DNA of 32,660 bases from CAVALG01 sp963630555 (GCA_963630555.1 CAVGND010000015.1:1-32660); one strand, 5' to 3'. Numbered from the stretch's first letter, positions 23,034 through 31,170 are shown. The notes: generated by a model from the sequence alone, not told the origin. Numbers and translations are program-made.

Positions 23034-23789
23034 TCAACTGAATTTTTCACGCATTTCTTTCATTTTTCCGCAACTCATACGCCCTTCGGGGCAACCGCCC
23101 GTAAGGCATGGCGGGCCCGCTTTTTTAAAGAGCGTGGGCGCAACTTCACGCACAAGCATGAGCATTTGCGAAGCAACATCGCGTATTTCCCACTGTGCGC
23201 GGTTGCAGCAGCGATGACGGAAAAAATTATACAGGCTTCTTGCGTTCATTGTAACTATCATTTTGGTTGCGCAGGCATTCGGCAAAACAAAGCGGGCGTC
23301 CTCATTAGCCTTTTTTTGCGCGTTTCTTGCAGCGGTCTTTTCGTCCTGACCTGCGGCAAGGTTTTGTTTTACATACTTTGCCTTTAATATTTCGGAAAGT
23401 TCGTCATAATGCCGCATATCTTCCGCCATAGCCGAGTTAAATATCTCAAGCGCTTCGGGAATTTCGGCTATTTCGGGCGGAGTTACATATTCAAAATCCT
23501 TTTCGCATACGTATCTTTGGCTTTGCACCGAATATGACGCTATGCGGTGGCGCGTTATCTGCGCCAGCAAAGCGCGAGATACGCCTTCTATTCCGAATGT
23601 AAACGACGCGTGTTCTATAGGGCTTTCGTGACCCAATCCCGCAAGCATTTCAAGAAACGCGGCGGTTTTCTCCTCGGTCAGTCCTTCTTCAATTGTTTCT
23701 ATATCGGCGGCGGAATAACACAGTTTTGCCGCGGCGGCGATGGTCTTTTCCGGCATCGGTGTATAGGCTATAAGCGTAACTTTTGCCAT
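23034..23789 (-). CDS. thyX: Flavin-dependent thymidylate synthase ThyX
   Basis: Methylates dUMP to dTMP with FAD and 5,10-methylene-THF. About 251 residues from ATG 23789. The ThyX motif RHRxxSxNxxSxR appears as RHRIASYSVQSQR (80-92), with Y in place of N. Upstream GHESPIEHASFTF is the usual segment, and later blocks include ARFVLPNACATKMIVTMNAR and FFRHRCCNRAQWEIR. A Cys-rich tail follows (CLTGGCPEGRMSCGKM), typical of the clostridial longer form. The ribosome site AAGGAAG is about 15 nt before this ATG; a TTG at 23828 is the other option. First gene of the thyX > tmk > DJ-1 > cyclo-ligase > mltG > U32 > PBP cluster. Confidence 0.96.
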   Translation of the reverse strand: MAKVTLIAYTPMPEKTIAAAAKLCYSAADIETIEEGLTEEKTAAFLEMLAGLGHESPIEHASFTFGIEGVSRALLAQITRHRIASYSVQSQRYVCEKDFEYVTPPEIAEIPEALEIFNSAMAEDMRHYDELSEILKAKYVKQNLAAGQDEKTAARNAQKKANEDARFVLPNACATKMIVTMNARSLYNFFRHRCCNRAQWEIRDVASQMLMLVREVAPTLFKKAGPPCLTGGCPEGRMSCGKMKEMREKFS

Positions 23790-23930
23790 TTTTAAGCACT
23801 GCTTCCTTTCTTTTTGTGCCTTGCACAATATATTAATCCGATTTTACTACTTACCATTATACCAAGAAAATCCGTATAATCAAATAAAATTTTTACAATA
23901 GACGGTAAAATTGCAAAAATAGGCAAAATC

Positions 23931-23965
23931 GAGGAACGCCTTGCCGATAAAGCAAAGCGTTCCTC
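23931..23965 (-). terminator. Terminator between parB/noc and thyX
   Basis: GAGGAACGCcTTGC pairs with GCAAaGCGTTCCTC. The minus strand continues GATTTTG, a weak tail, about 30 nt past the parB stop. On the plus strand TCTTTG follows. Confidence 0.6.
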
Positions 23966-23991
23966 TTTGTATGGGGATGAATATGGGTGGG

Positions 23992-24840
23992 CTAAATTAA
24001 ATCCGGCATTTTCATTTGAAAGGGTGCCGTCCCTGTAGAATTCGGTTTATCTATAATTATGCGGTACTCTATTTTTGTACCCGTTTCGCTTTTAAGGGCG
24101 CGTGCTTTAAAGCCCGAACGCTTAATTGCGTCCACAACCTTGCCGATACTGTTTGTAACTATCCTTATATCGTTTACGGCATAGCCCTTAACAGACTGCT
24201 TGCCGTCTTTTTCGGGGGTGAGCATTTTATCAACAAACTCATCGGTCTGGCGAACTGTCATTTCTTCGGCAATTATTTTGTTAAGTGCCTGTTCACGGTC
24301 GTTTCCCTCAAGCCTTGTTAAGGCTCTGGCGTGGCGTTCGGTAAGTCCTGCCGCCGTTATTCTGTCCCTTTGTGCGGGCGATAACTTTAAAAGCCGAAGT
24401 TTATTTGAGAGGGTGGACGGGGCAATGCCTATCTGCTCGGCTGCCTCGGTTGCGGTTAAGCCGTAGGTGTTTATTATCCGCAAAATACCCTCGGCTTCCT
24501 CAAATATTCCGAGATTTTGCCGCTGCAGATTTTCAACAAGTGCAAGAATTGCGGCGGTTTCTGTTTCGGTTTTCATAATTATTGCGTCGATATGTCCCCA
24601 ACCGAGAGATTTAACGGCACGCAGGCGGCGCTCGCCCGCTATAAGATAATATCTGCCGTTATCTGCGGCACGGACGGTTATCGGCTGCAGTAATCCGTTC
24701 TGCCTTATACTTGCCGAAAGGCGCATCAATTCATAGTCGTCAAAAATGCGGCGCGGCTGCAATGGGTTCGGGTCGATAAGCGAAACGTCTACCGAAACAA
24801 AACGCGGTGTTTGCGAATTGTTGTTTTTCATCTTAAACAC
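23992..24840 (-). CDS. ParB/Noc family chromosome partition or nucleoid occlusion protein
   Basis: About 283 residues. Binds centromere-like DNA and spreads as a CTP-dependent clamp. N-terminal ParB domain: VSVDVSLIDPNPLQPRRIFDD, QNGLLQPITV, and the CTP-binding GERRLRAVK. Helix-turn-helix: GLTATEAAEQIGIAPSTLSNKLRLL, then GLTERHARALTRL. The C-terminal dimerisation region is followed by an unusual tail ending in KMPDLI. Placement right after rsmG is the B. subtilis noc arrangement, so Noc is as likely as a ParB paralogue; soj is not in the window. Start choice: GTG at 24840 has GGAGG 8 nt upstream, whereas ATG at 24855 has only a poor site 1 nt away. An internal ATG lies at 24831. Confidence 0.92.
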   Translation of the reverse strand: MFKMKNNNSQTPRFVSVDVSLIDPNPLQPRRIFDDYELMRLSASIRQNGLLQPITVRAADNGRYYLIAGERRLRAVKSLGWGHIDAIIMKTETETAAILALVENLQRQNLGIFEEAEGILRIINTYGLTATEAAEQIGIAPSTLSNKLRLLKLSPAQRDRITAAGLTERHARALTRLEGNDREQALNKIIAEEMTVRQTDEFVDKMLTPEKDGKQSVKGYAVNDIRIVTNSIGKVVDAIKRSGFKARALKSETGTKIEYRIIIDKPNSTGTAPFQMKMPDLI

Positions 24841-24930
24841 ATTTTGTTCCTCCATGCCCTTTGCTTGTCCCTCAGGGGTTGTCTATATTATATTGCGCTA
24901 TGGAAAAAATTTCAAGCATAATTGCACGAC

Positions 24931-24958
24931 AAAACCGCCCATAAAGACAGGCGGTTTT
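24931..24958 (-). terminator. Bidirectional terminator between rsmG and parB/noc
   Basis: AAAACCGCC / GGCGGTTTT with a loop of about 10 nt, starting 6 nt after the rsmG stop on the minus strand. It implies that parB/noc has its own promoter or depends on readthrough. Confidence 0.8.
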
Positions 24959-24963
24959 ACATT

Positions 24964-25674
24964 TTAAAGCGGATTTTTTGTTATTTCGGAATTTCTTCTT
25001 GGGTAATTTGGCGGAGTTTGCGATATTTTTTTTACGGTTATGACGGTTCTGCCGTCCCCGTTCGGTAATTTATAGGTTACACATTCGGGTTTTGAACCGC
25101 CGAGAGCAGTTGCGGCGGTTTTGCCCAACGCCGCCTCGCCCAATCCTTTCGAACCTTTAAGAGCGGCAAACACGCCGCCGACCTTTACATATGGCAGGCA
25201 AAGTTCGGTCAAAACCGGCATAAGGGCTACCGCGCGTGCCGCGGCGACATCAAAACTTTCGCGCATTTCACCTTTTGAACCATCCTCGGCACGCATATGA
25301 ACGAGATCTGCGTCAAGTCCCGTTTCATCAAGCACGAATGACAGGAATGTAAGCCTTTTATTAAGCGAATCAAGCAAAGTCAACTTAATATCGGGTCTTG
25401 CAATTTTAAGCACAAGTCCCGGAAATCCGGCGCCGGTACCTACATCTATAAGGGAGGCACCCCTTTTAACATTTACATATTTAAAGAAAAGCAGCGAATC
25501 GTAAAAATGTTTTAACATTATGTCCGACGGGTCGGTTATAGATGTTAAATTCATTCTGCCGTTCCATTCTATGAGCATATCGGAATATATTTGCAGACGC
25601 TCACAGGCAGCACTGTCAAGTTCCAATCCGAAATCGGAACATTTTGAAACCAAAGTATCCATACCGAAAGTCAT
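24964..25674 (-). CDS. rsmG: 16S rRNA (guanine-527-N7)-methyltransferase RsmG (GidB)
   Basis: 236 residues. Methylates N7 of G527 in 16S rRNA; loss gives low-level streptomycin resistance in other bacteria. Motif I is DVGTGAGFPG (77-86), followed by KLTLLDSLNKRLTFLSFV and FDVAAARAVALMPVLTELCLPYVKVGG. The N-terminus (YSDMLIEWNGRMNLTSITDP, then KHFYDSL) is canonical. GAGGAGG lies 7 nt before ATG 25674. In many bacteria mnmE-mnmG precede it; here 300 nt without genes lie upstream, so this gene begins its own transcript. Confidence 0.97.
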   Translation of the reverse strand: MTFGMDTLVSKCSDFGLELDSAACERLQIYSDMLIEWNGRMNLTSITDPSDIMLKHFYDSLLFFKYVNVKRGASLIDVGTGAGFPGLVLKIARPDIKLTLLDSLNKRLTFLSFVLDETGLDADLVHMRAEDGSKGEMRESFDVAAARAVALMPVLTELCLPYVKVGGVFAALKGSKGLGEAALGKTAATALGGSKPECVTYKLPNGDGRTVITVKKISQTPPNYPRRNSEITKNPL

Positions 25675-26000
25675 AATTCTGCCTCCTCATATCGGTGAAC
25701 ACACCTCCGTATACCTCTGCTATGATACAACAAACGCTCCCGCTTTTCAAGAGCTGCGAATAAATCTTTGCAAAATCACATGTAAAGTCGTCAATAACAG
25801 GTGACGCTTTTACTCAAAAAAATATGATGTTGATATTTTTGCCTTCCGAACCCGAGAAAGAGATGGGTTTCGGCAGATCTCAGCCACCGCCGAAGGCGGC
25901 TCGACCTTGATGAAACCGTATGCCGATGTTACAATTGTTTTAAGACGGTTTACGGGTTTTTGCCGACTTTTACCTGACAGTTACCATAGCCAAAAACAGT
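25675..26000. other. Intergenic region without recognisable genes
   Basis: Holds the upstream regions of two divergent genes, rsmG and the zeta-like kinase. A small hairpin CCGCC-GAA-GGCGG is at about 25889-25901. No open frame with a ribosome site, tRNA or riboswitch pattern was seen. Confidence 0.5.
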
Positions 26001-26029
26001 TTGACTTTGCGTTATGGTTAGTCTATAAT
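26001..26029 (+). promoter_or_regulatory. Sigma-A promoter of the zeta-like kinase gene
   Basis: TTGACT (26001-26006) and TATAAT (26024-26029) spaced 17 nt, 23 nt before the TTG start. An inverted pair ACCATA (25983-25988) / TATGGT (26013-26018) brackets the -35 box and could be an operator. Confidence 0.85.
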
Positions 26030-26051
26030 ATTATCAAAGAGGTGAAATGCA

Positions 26052-26612
26052 TTGAAATGTTATACTGTTATCGGCGGCGTTAACGGCGTAGGTAAAAGTA
26101 GTTTTACCGGATCATTAAAGGCTCAATCTTTAGAATTGGGCACTATTATAGATGTTGACAAAATTACTGCCGAATGCGGTAATAATGCCATTAACGGGGC
26201 AAAAAAAGCAATTCAAAAAATGAATGAATGCTTGAACAATGGTTATTCGTTTACGCAGGAAACCACTTTGTCCGGCAAGAAAACCGCTTTGACCTGCAAA
26301 GAGGCAAAAGAAAAAGGTTATTTTATTCGCTTGTATTATATAGGATTGAATTCCGAAAGCGAAAGTTTAAAAAGAATTGAAAACAGAGTGCAGAAGGGCG
26401 GGCATAATATTCCGCCCGATACTGTAAAAATGCGTTTTAAAAATCGTTTTGAGTCTTTGAAAAAGATTTTGCCGTATTGTGATGAAGCCCTTTTCTTTGA
26501 TAACTACAATGGTTTTAATCAAGTGGCGGAATATAAAAACGGTGAGTTGATTATAACTACCGCAAATCCGCCGCAATGGATTTTACAAATGAAAAATGAT
26601 ATAAATCTTTAA
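26052..26612 (+). CDS. Zeta-toxin-like P-loop kinase
   Basis: 186 residues, starting at TTG with GAGGTG 7 nt upstream. Walker A is GGVNGVGKSS (8-17). The zeta-type features follow in order: IDVDKI (substrate Asp region), SFTQETTLSG (Glu and Thr of the UDP-sugar site), RVQKGGHNIPPD and MRFKNRFESLKK with the two basic residues that contact ATP phosphates. Zeta toxins phosphorylate UDP-N-acetylglucosamine and block wall synthesis; chromosomal relatives such as this may have other substrates. No epsilon-type antitoxin gene is beside it, and the neighbours are on the other strand. It has its own strong promoter and terminator. It ends ANPPQWILQMKND, which I recall from other lone clostridial members. 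Toxin activity is inference. Confidence 0.82.
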   Translation: MKCYTVIGGVNGVGKSSFTGSLKAQSLELGTIIDVDKITAECGNNAINGAKKAIQKMNECLNNGYSFTQETTLSGKKTALTCKEAKEKGYFIRLYYIGLNSESESLKRIENRVQKGGHNIPPDTVKMRFKNRFESLKKILPYCDEALFFDNYNGFNQVAEYKNGELIITTANPPQWILQMKNDINL

Positions 26613-26640
26613 CCGCTTACATATTTGCAGGCGGTTTTTT
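26611..26640 (+). terminator. Terminator of the zeta-like kinase gene
   Basis: AACCGC ... GCGGTT with a 14-nt loop and a T-run, overlapping the TAA stop of the gene. Confidence 0.75.
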
Positions 26641-26944
26641 ATATTAAAAAATAAAATAATTTTCAAAATGAAAATCAAAAACTTTGTACGCAAACGCCAA
26701 CGAATTTCGGCGGTCGCCGCCTGTCTTGCCGACTGACTGATTGACCGTCTTGCAGCGCAAATTTAAAACCGGTCTTTTCTTGATGTTTATACGGTTGAAA
26801 CATTTACATCTACAGTTTGGCACAACAGAGTACGGACGGTGAATTTTTCTTGTCGGCAGTTCCTCTCTCCCGTGTCGGAATTTGGATTTCAGATTTCAGG
26901 CCGTAGGCCGTGGCAGCGGCAAGTTGATAACGGACGATAACTTT
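26641..26944. other. Intergenic region without recognisable genes
   Basis: About 300 nt between two convergent genes. I see no coding potential with a ribosome site, no strong hairpin with a T-run for the minus-strand gene, and no known RNA. It could be decayed coding sequence. Confidence 0.45.
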
Positions 26945-28270
26945 TTATTTAATTTTAAAAACGATTTTTTGGCTTAAAGCGTCCGTTACTTCTTTTGGTA
27001 AATCATAATACTTTACAAGCGGCTGCAGTTTTACGCCGTTGCGCAAAACTTCGTTTTTTCTGCAAATGCTGCTTTCAAATTCCGGGGGACAGTTTATCTC
27101 GGCATACAGAATATCTCCTGCCATATACCTCCCTTTTTCATCCATTTTAACTTCTCCGCCGCAAGCCCAAAGTATGCCGGCGTTTTCGCAAACATAGCAA
27201 AGCCCTTCCGCAAGCCGCATCGTGCAGCAAAAAGCGGCTTCATACATCAACGTGCGCAATATCGGCTCGTTACCGTCTACGGTTGTGCTTGTTCCGGCGC
27301 CGCCGTTACCGACCTGAAGAACGGCAAATCCGTTGTGCCAGATTCTTGCCGCCGTAACGCGGTAATCTTCCCTTTCGGTCAGTTTATACAGTTCCGCCGT
27401 AACCATTAAAGAATCAATAACGGCGCAGGGTTCGGTCCAGGTGTTTCCCCGATTCCACCAATTGTAATTCTGGTATGTATATGTCATACCTCTTGTGATA
27501 TAAAGGCTCGCGACATTTTCCGCGCTGTGCAGATACTTTTGTTCGCCCGACGCTTTATACATCCGTAAAAAGCCCCTTGCGGCGGTAAGGCAGCAATGCG
27601 TTTGCGCCTTAAATGAAAATTTGTCGATACGGTCAAACACGTCCTGCATTTCATCTATCAGGTTTTTAACCCGCGTGTCTTTAAAAAGCGCGTAGTATTG
27701 AGAAAGCCCGTCAATGCACATAAATGCGCAGCCTGCATCGGTGGAGAGTTTCCACCCGTTCCGTATTTCAGAGTTACTTCCGCTTACATCGCCGTTTTTT
27801 GCTTTTTCATTTCTGTCGGTCGGATAGGAACGGAATTTCCCCGCAAGCGGCAAATACAGATTCTCAACCACAGAGCGCGCATATATTAAAACCGTTTCGC
27901 TGCCGAATTGCTGATAGTATTCAAGTAAGCCCCGCAGATACCAATTATGACCCGAAAGTTGCTGCTCGTCAATAAGTTCGCCGTTCTCTTCCCCAAAATA
28001 GAAAAAACGGTTGGTCTTTTGCGGCAAAGCGGATATAAGTTGTTCCATACAGGGGATTTTTCGCTTGCTTATTTTATAATGGCACACGAACGCCAGCAGT
28101 GCGCGCCCCTCTTTATCGCCCTGCCAGTCATGATCCGTACCCGAGAACACTTCCTGTATCTGATAATACGGTTCGCACAGTCTGATATAATTCTTTTCGA
28201 CCCGCTGCTCAAGTTCTTTCGGGTCTGCCTTTATCACGGGCACTGCGCCGTGCGTTTGTCTGCGGTTCAA
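26945..28270 (-). CDS. Six-hairpin glycosidase, GH127-like (putative beta-L-arabinofuranosidase)
   Basis: 441 residues, no signal peptide, so probably cytoplasmic. Helical repeats with AARGFLRMYKASGEQKYLHSAE and ELYKLTEREDYRVTAARIWHNG fit an alpha/alpha barrel. The key observation is E280-P-C282 (WTEPCAVIDS) and a vicinal pair C348-C349 (AAFCCTM). In GH127 HypBA1 a zinc-thiolate centre uses Glu, Cys and two adjacent Cys in the same order, and one of the pair is the nucleophile. The acid/base Glu that should lie about 16 residues before E280 is not evident. The C-terminal beta-domain looks short, so this is a divergent member and the substrate is uncertain. It starts at TTG with a weak ribosome site, 12 nt after the ychF stop, so it is probably cotranscribed with ychF. 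Confidence 0.68.
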   Translation of the reverse strand: MNRRQTHGAVPVIKADPKELEQRVEKNYIRLCEPYYQIQEVFSGTDHDWQGDKEGRALLAFVCHYKISKRKIPCMEQLISALPQKTNRFFYFGEENGELIDEQQLSGHNWYLRGLLEYYQQFGSETVLIYARSVVENLYLPLAGKFRSYPTDRNEKAKNGDVSGSNSEIRNGWKLSTDAGCAFMCIDGLSQYYALFKDTRVKNLIDEMQDVFDRIDKFSFKAQTHCCLTAARGFLRMYKASGEQKYLHSAENVASLYITRGMTYTYQNYNWWNRGNTWTEPCAVIDSLMVTAELYKLTEREDYRVTAARIWHNGFAVLQVGNGGAGTSTTVDGNEPILRTLMYEAAFCCTMRLAEGLCYVCENAGILWACGGEVKMDEKGRYMAGDILYAEINCPPEFESSICRKNEVLRNGVKLQPLVKYYDLPKEVTDALSQKIVFKIK

Positions 28271-28282
28271 TGCGGCGCCCTG

Positions 28283-29377
28283 TTACACGTTAAACAGGAA
28301 GTGAACCACGTCGCCGTCCTGCATAACATATTCCTTACCCTCGGAGCGGATAAGTCCCTTTTCTTTTGCGGCGGTAAGCGAACCGCATTTTATAAGGTCG
28401 TCAAACGAAATGACCTCCGCGCGGATAAAGCCTTTTTCAAAATCCGAGTGAATTTTTCCCGCGGCGGCAGGCGCCTTTGTGCCTTTTTTGATTGTCCATG
28501 CCCTTACTTCGGGCTTTCCTGCGGTCAGGTACGATATAAGCCCCAAAAGCGAGTAACATTTTTGTATAAGTCTGTTAAGACCCGATTGCTCAAGCCCCAG
28601 TTCCGAAAGGAAAACTCCCTTTTCTTCTTCGTCCATTTCCGCAATATCGGCTTCCATAGAGGCGCAAACGGGCAGCGTTTCCGAGCCTTCGCTTTCCGCA
28701 AGCGCACGCACGGCGTCGTATCTTTCGTTGTTTTCTATGCCGTTTTCAAAATCGCTCTCGCTCATATTGCAGGCGTATATTACGGGCTTGGAAGACAGCA
28801 GTTCAATGCTTTCAAGCAGCGCGCGTTCATCATCGTCACATTCAACGCTCTTTGCGGGCTTTTCGTTTTCAAGCGTTGCCATAACGCGTTTTAAAAATTC
28901 AAGTTCCCCTGCCAGCGATTTATCGCCCTTTAACGCTTTTGCGGTCTTGTCAATGCGGCGCTGCAGCATTTCCATATCCGCAAGGATAAGTTCCAGATTG
29001 ATTATACCGATATCCCTTATCGGGTCTACCGAACCGTCAACGTGGATTATGTTGTCATTGTCAAAACAGCGTACAACGTGAACTATAGCGTCAACTTCGC
29101 GTATGTGAGAAAGGAACTTATTGCCGAGCCCCTCACCCTTTGAAGCGCCCTTTACAAGTCCTGCAATGTCAACAAATTCTATGGTTGCGGGCGTGAATTT
29201 ATCGGGGTCATACATCTCCGCCAATTTGTCAAGCCGACTGTCGGGCACCGATACCATACCCACATTAGGTTCAATTGTGCAGAACGGGTAGTTAGCCGAC
29301 TGCGCCCCCGCGTTGGTTATTGCGTTAAAAAGTGTGGACTTACCTACATTCGGCAGTCCTACAATTCCCACCTTCAT
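28283..29377 (-). CDS. ychF: Redox-regulated ATPase YchF (OLA1 family)
   Basis: 364 residues, standard. An Obg-related P-loop protein that prefers ATP and binds ribosomes. G1 is GLPNVGKSTLFNAIT (7-21), then NYPFCTIEPNVGMVSVPD, G3 is DIAGLVKGASKGEGLGNKFL, and the nucleotide-base motif is the non-canonical NMSE (YACNMSESDF) expected for YchF. The C-terminal TGS-like domain ends EYVMQDGDVVHFLFNV. GGAG lies 7 nt before the ATG. It follows spoIIR by about 130 nt. Confidence 0.98.
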   Translation of the reverse strand: MKVGIVGLPNVGKSTLFNAITNAGAQSANYPFCTIEPNVGMVSVPDSRLDKLAEMYDPDKFTPATIEFVDIAGLVKGASKGEGLGNKFLSHIREVDAIVHVVRCFDNDNIIHVDGSVDPIRDIGIINLELILADMEMLQRRIDKTAKALKGDKSLAGELEFLKRVMATLENEKPAKSVECDDDERALLESIELLSSKPVIYACNMSESDFENGIENNERYDAVRALAESEGSETLPVCASMEADIAEMDEEEKGVFLSELGLEQSGLNRLIQKCYSLLGLISYLTAGKPEVRAWTIKKGTKAPAAAGKIHSDFEKGFIRAEVISFDDLIKCGSLTAAKEKGLIRSEGKEYVMQDGDVVHFLFNV

Positions 29378-29508
29378 ATAATATCTCCGTTTCTTAAAGC
29401 GCCTGATTGCCGCGCCCTTTATACATTATACAATTATATATTTTCGGCGCGATATTATCAAGTGTTTTTAATTAAAAAGGCGGCAATTTGTGTATGTAAC
29501 CCGAATTT

Positions 29509-30129
29509 TCACCCCCATAAATACCTTTTAGCCTTTTCATACAGTTCAACGCACTTGAACCTGGCTTTGTATTTGGTTTCGTGTTCAACAATCTCGGTGT
29601 CGCGGTCATTCAGCACATCCCCGATCTCGGCGCCCGTCGCCGCAGGCAGGCAAACCGGCGGAAACATCACGCACCACCAGTTATGACCGCGCCCCTCGCC
29701 TATCACTACGCGCAGTGCGTCATAATTCCCGGCAGGCAGCGTAAATTCTCCGTATCTGCGTGTGCCGAAAAACGCCTCGCCTATGCTTACGTTTACGTTA
29801 TAACCGTAGCCGTTTTCTTTTATCACGCGCTGCGCCTCCGCCTTCAAATCCGCAAGATGCGCCTGCGCCGCATTTTCCGAATCATCACGCGTTTTGCAAT
29901 CCTTAAAATAGTCGGCAGAAAGGGCAAGCAGCGCATCGCGCACTTTAAGTTTAAGCGCCTGGTCGTCCTCTGTGTCCGAGTTTGCGATTATATGCAGCCG
30001 CAGAACGCTGTCGCGCACACGGTCGCAATTCCCCCCGAACGCCGACATGCCGAGCAGAGCCGTGAATACAAACGCACAGGCAAGCGCGGCAATTATCTTT
30101 GTGCGGTTTTTTCTTATTCTTTGTAACAT
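29509..30129 (-). CDS. spoIIR: Stage II sporulation protein R
   Basis: 206 residues. Secreted from the forespore to activate the SpoIIGA protease, which processes pro-sigma-E in the mother cell. An N-terminal membrane/signal segment (IIAALACAFVFTALLGMSAFG) precedes the family block VLRLHIIANSDTEDDQALKLKVRDALL, the amphipathic helix region, SIGEAFFGTRRYGEFTLPAGNYDALRVVIGEGRGHNWWCVMFPPVC and the short tail YKARFKCVELYEKAKRYLWG. The start is ATG 30129 with AAGGAGA 7 nt upstream. That ribosome site lies entirely within a long hairpin shared with the end of the rfbD transcript. I could not point to a clear sigma-F promoter. Confidence 0.97.
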   Translation of the reverse strand: MLQRIRKNRTKIIAALACAFVFTALLGMSAFGGNCDRVRDSVLRLHIIANSDTEDDQALKLKVRDALLALSADYFKDCKTRDDSENAAQAHLADLKAEAQRVIKENGYGYNVNVSIGEAFFGTRRYGEFTLPAGNYDALRVVIGEGRGHNWWCVMFPPVCLPAATGAEIGDVLNDRDTEIVEHETKYKARFKCVELYEKAKRYLWG

Positions 30130-30131
30130 AA

Positions 30132-30186
30132 AAATCTCTCCTTGCCTATTCAATCGTGTTGTATTGAATATTGACAGGAGAGATTT
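30132..30186 (-). promoter_or_regulatory. Long hairpin: rfbD terminator that also buries the spoIIR ribosome site
   Basis: Minus strand AAATCTCTCCT pairs perfectly with AGGAGAGATTT, then after a small internal loop TATTCAAT pairs with ATTGAATA around ACAACACG. The outer 3' arm is the spoIIR ribosome site (30136-30142), and the T-run after the stem runs to the ATG. The same element can end rfbD transcripts and, in any transcript that includes both arms, block spoIIR translation. Confidence 0.75.
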
Positions 30187-30202
30187 ATTTTATTCGTATG
30201 TT

Positions 30203-31057
30203 TTAATATGTGCCCTTGATTTCTTCTAAGTAGCGTTTCAACGCGTCCTGCCAGGTCGGCAGACGGTCAAATCCGGCGTCGTCCAAATTCTTTTTGGAAA
30301 GGCGCGAGTTATGCGGGCGGCGCGCCCGTGAAATACCGTATTCTTCGGTTGTAACGGGGATAACCGTGTTGTCCGTTCCGGCGCATTTGAATATCTCGGC
30401 GGCAAATTCAGCCCAGGAACAGAAGTTTTCGTTTGTTCCGTGATATACGCCGTATTTATCGGTCATAATCATATCGCACACAAGGCGCGCAAGGTCAACC
30501 GTGTAGGTCGGCGAGCCTATCTGGTCATTCACGACGCGCAGCTCGTGGTGCGTTTTACCGACTTTAAGCATGGTTTTTATAAAATTGTTTCCGTTCTTGC
30601 CGAAAACCCAGGACGTGCGTACAATAAAATATTTATCTGTAGCGGCGCGGACGGCAGCCTCGCCCTCGGATTTTGTTTTACCGTAAACGCTCAGCGGCGC
30701 AATTTTATCGGTAACTTCAAAGGGAGTTTCACCCTCGCCGTCATAAACATAATCGGTGCTTATGTAAACGATTTTTGCGCCGACCTTTGCGGCGGCTTTC
30801 GCAATATTGGCGCTGCCTGAGGCATTTACCCTGCGGCAGGTCTCCTCATCATCCTCGGCGCGGTCGACCGCGGTGTACGCCGCGCAATGAATAACCGCAT
30901 CAGGCGCATAGGCAGAAATATAGTCCGACGTCTGCTTTTCATCCGTTATATCAAAGTCGGCAATGTCAACGCCCTTTGCTTCAATGTTTCTGCTGCCTAA
31001 TTCTTTAACAACATCATAACCCAACTGACCGTTGTATCCCGTTACAAGTACTTTCAA
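30203..31057 (-). CDS. rfbD: dTDP-4-dehydrorhamnose reductase (RfbD/RmlD)
   Basis: 284 residues. NADPH-dependent last step of dTDP-L-rhamnose synthesis. Rossmann motif VTGYNGQLGYDV (5-16), then DAVIHCAAYTAVDRAEDDEE, STDYVYDGEGETPFEVTD, the catalytic YxxxK in SVYGKTKSEGE, and FIVRTSWVFGKNGNNFIKTM. The C-terminus ends TWQDALKRYLEEI. It starts at TTG 31057 with AGGAGAG 6 nt upstream. The other rhamnose genes (rfbA, rfbB, rfbC) are not in the window, so they must lie elsewhere or the enzyme acts on a related sugar. A hairpin terminator separates it from spoIIR. Confidence 0.93.
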   Translation of the reverse strand: MKVLVTGYNGQLGYDVVKELGSRNIEAKGVDIADFDITDEKQTSDYISAYAPDAVIHCAAYTAVDRAEDDEETCRRVNASGSANIAKAAAKVGAKIVYISTDYVYDGEGETPFEVTDKIAPLSVYGKTKSEGEAAVRAATDKYFIVRTSWVFGKNGNNFIKTMLKVGKTHHELRVVNDQIGSPTYTVDLARLVCDMIMTDKYGVYHGTNENFCSWAEFAAEIFKCAGTDNTVIPVTTEEYGISRARRPHNSRLSKKNLDDAGFDRLPTWQDALKRYLEEIKGTY

Positions 31058-31170
31058 TACTATCTCTCCTTTAATTTTTCAGCATGGGCGGCGCCCGCTT
31101 TTTACTTTATATAATGATATTACAAACGGGCGGTTTTGTCAATCCTGCGGCGGGATGTATCTGTCAAGCG

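Noticed and set aside
27947..28894. Plus-strand open frame of 315 codons
   Set aside because: Antisense to the GH127-like gene and ychF, no ribosome site, no family features.
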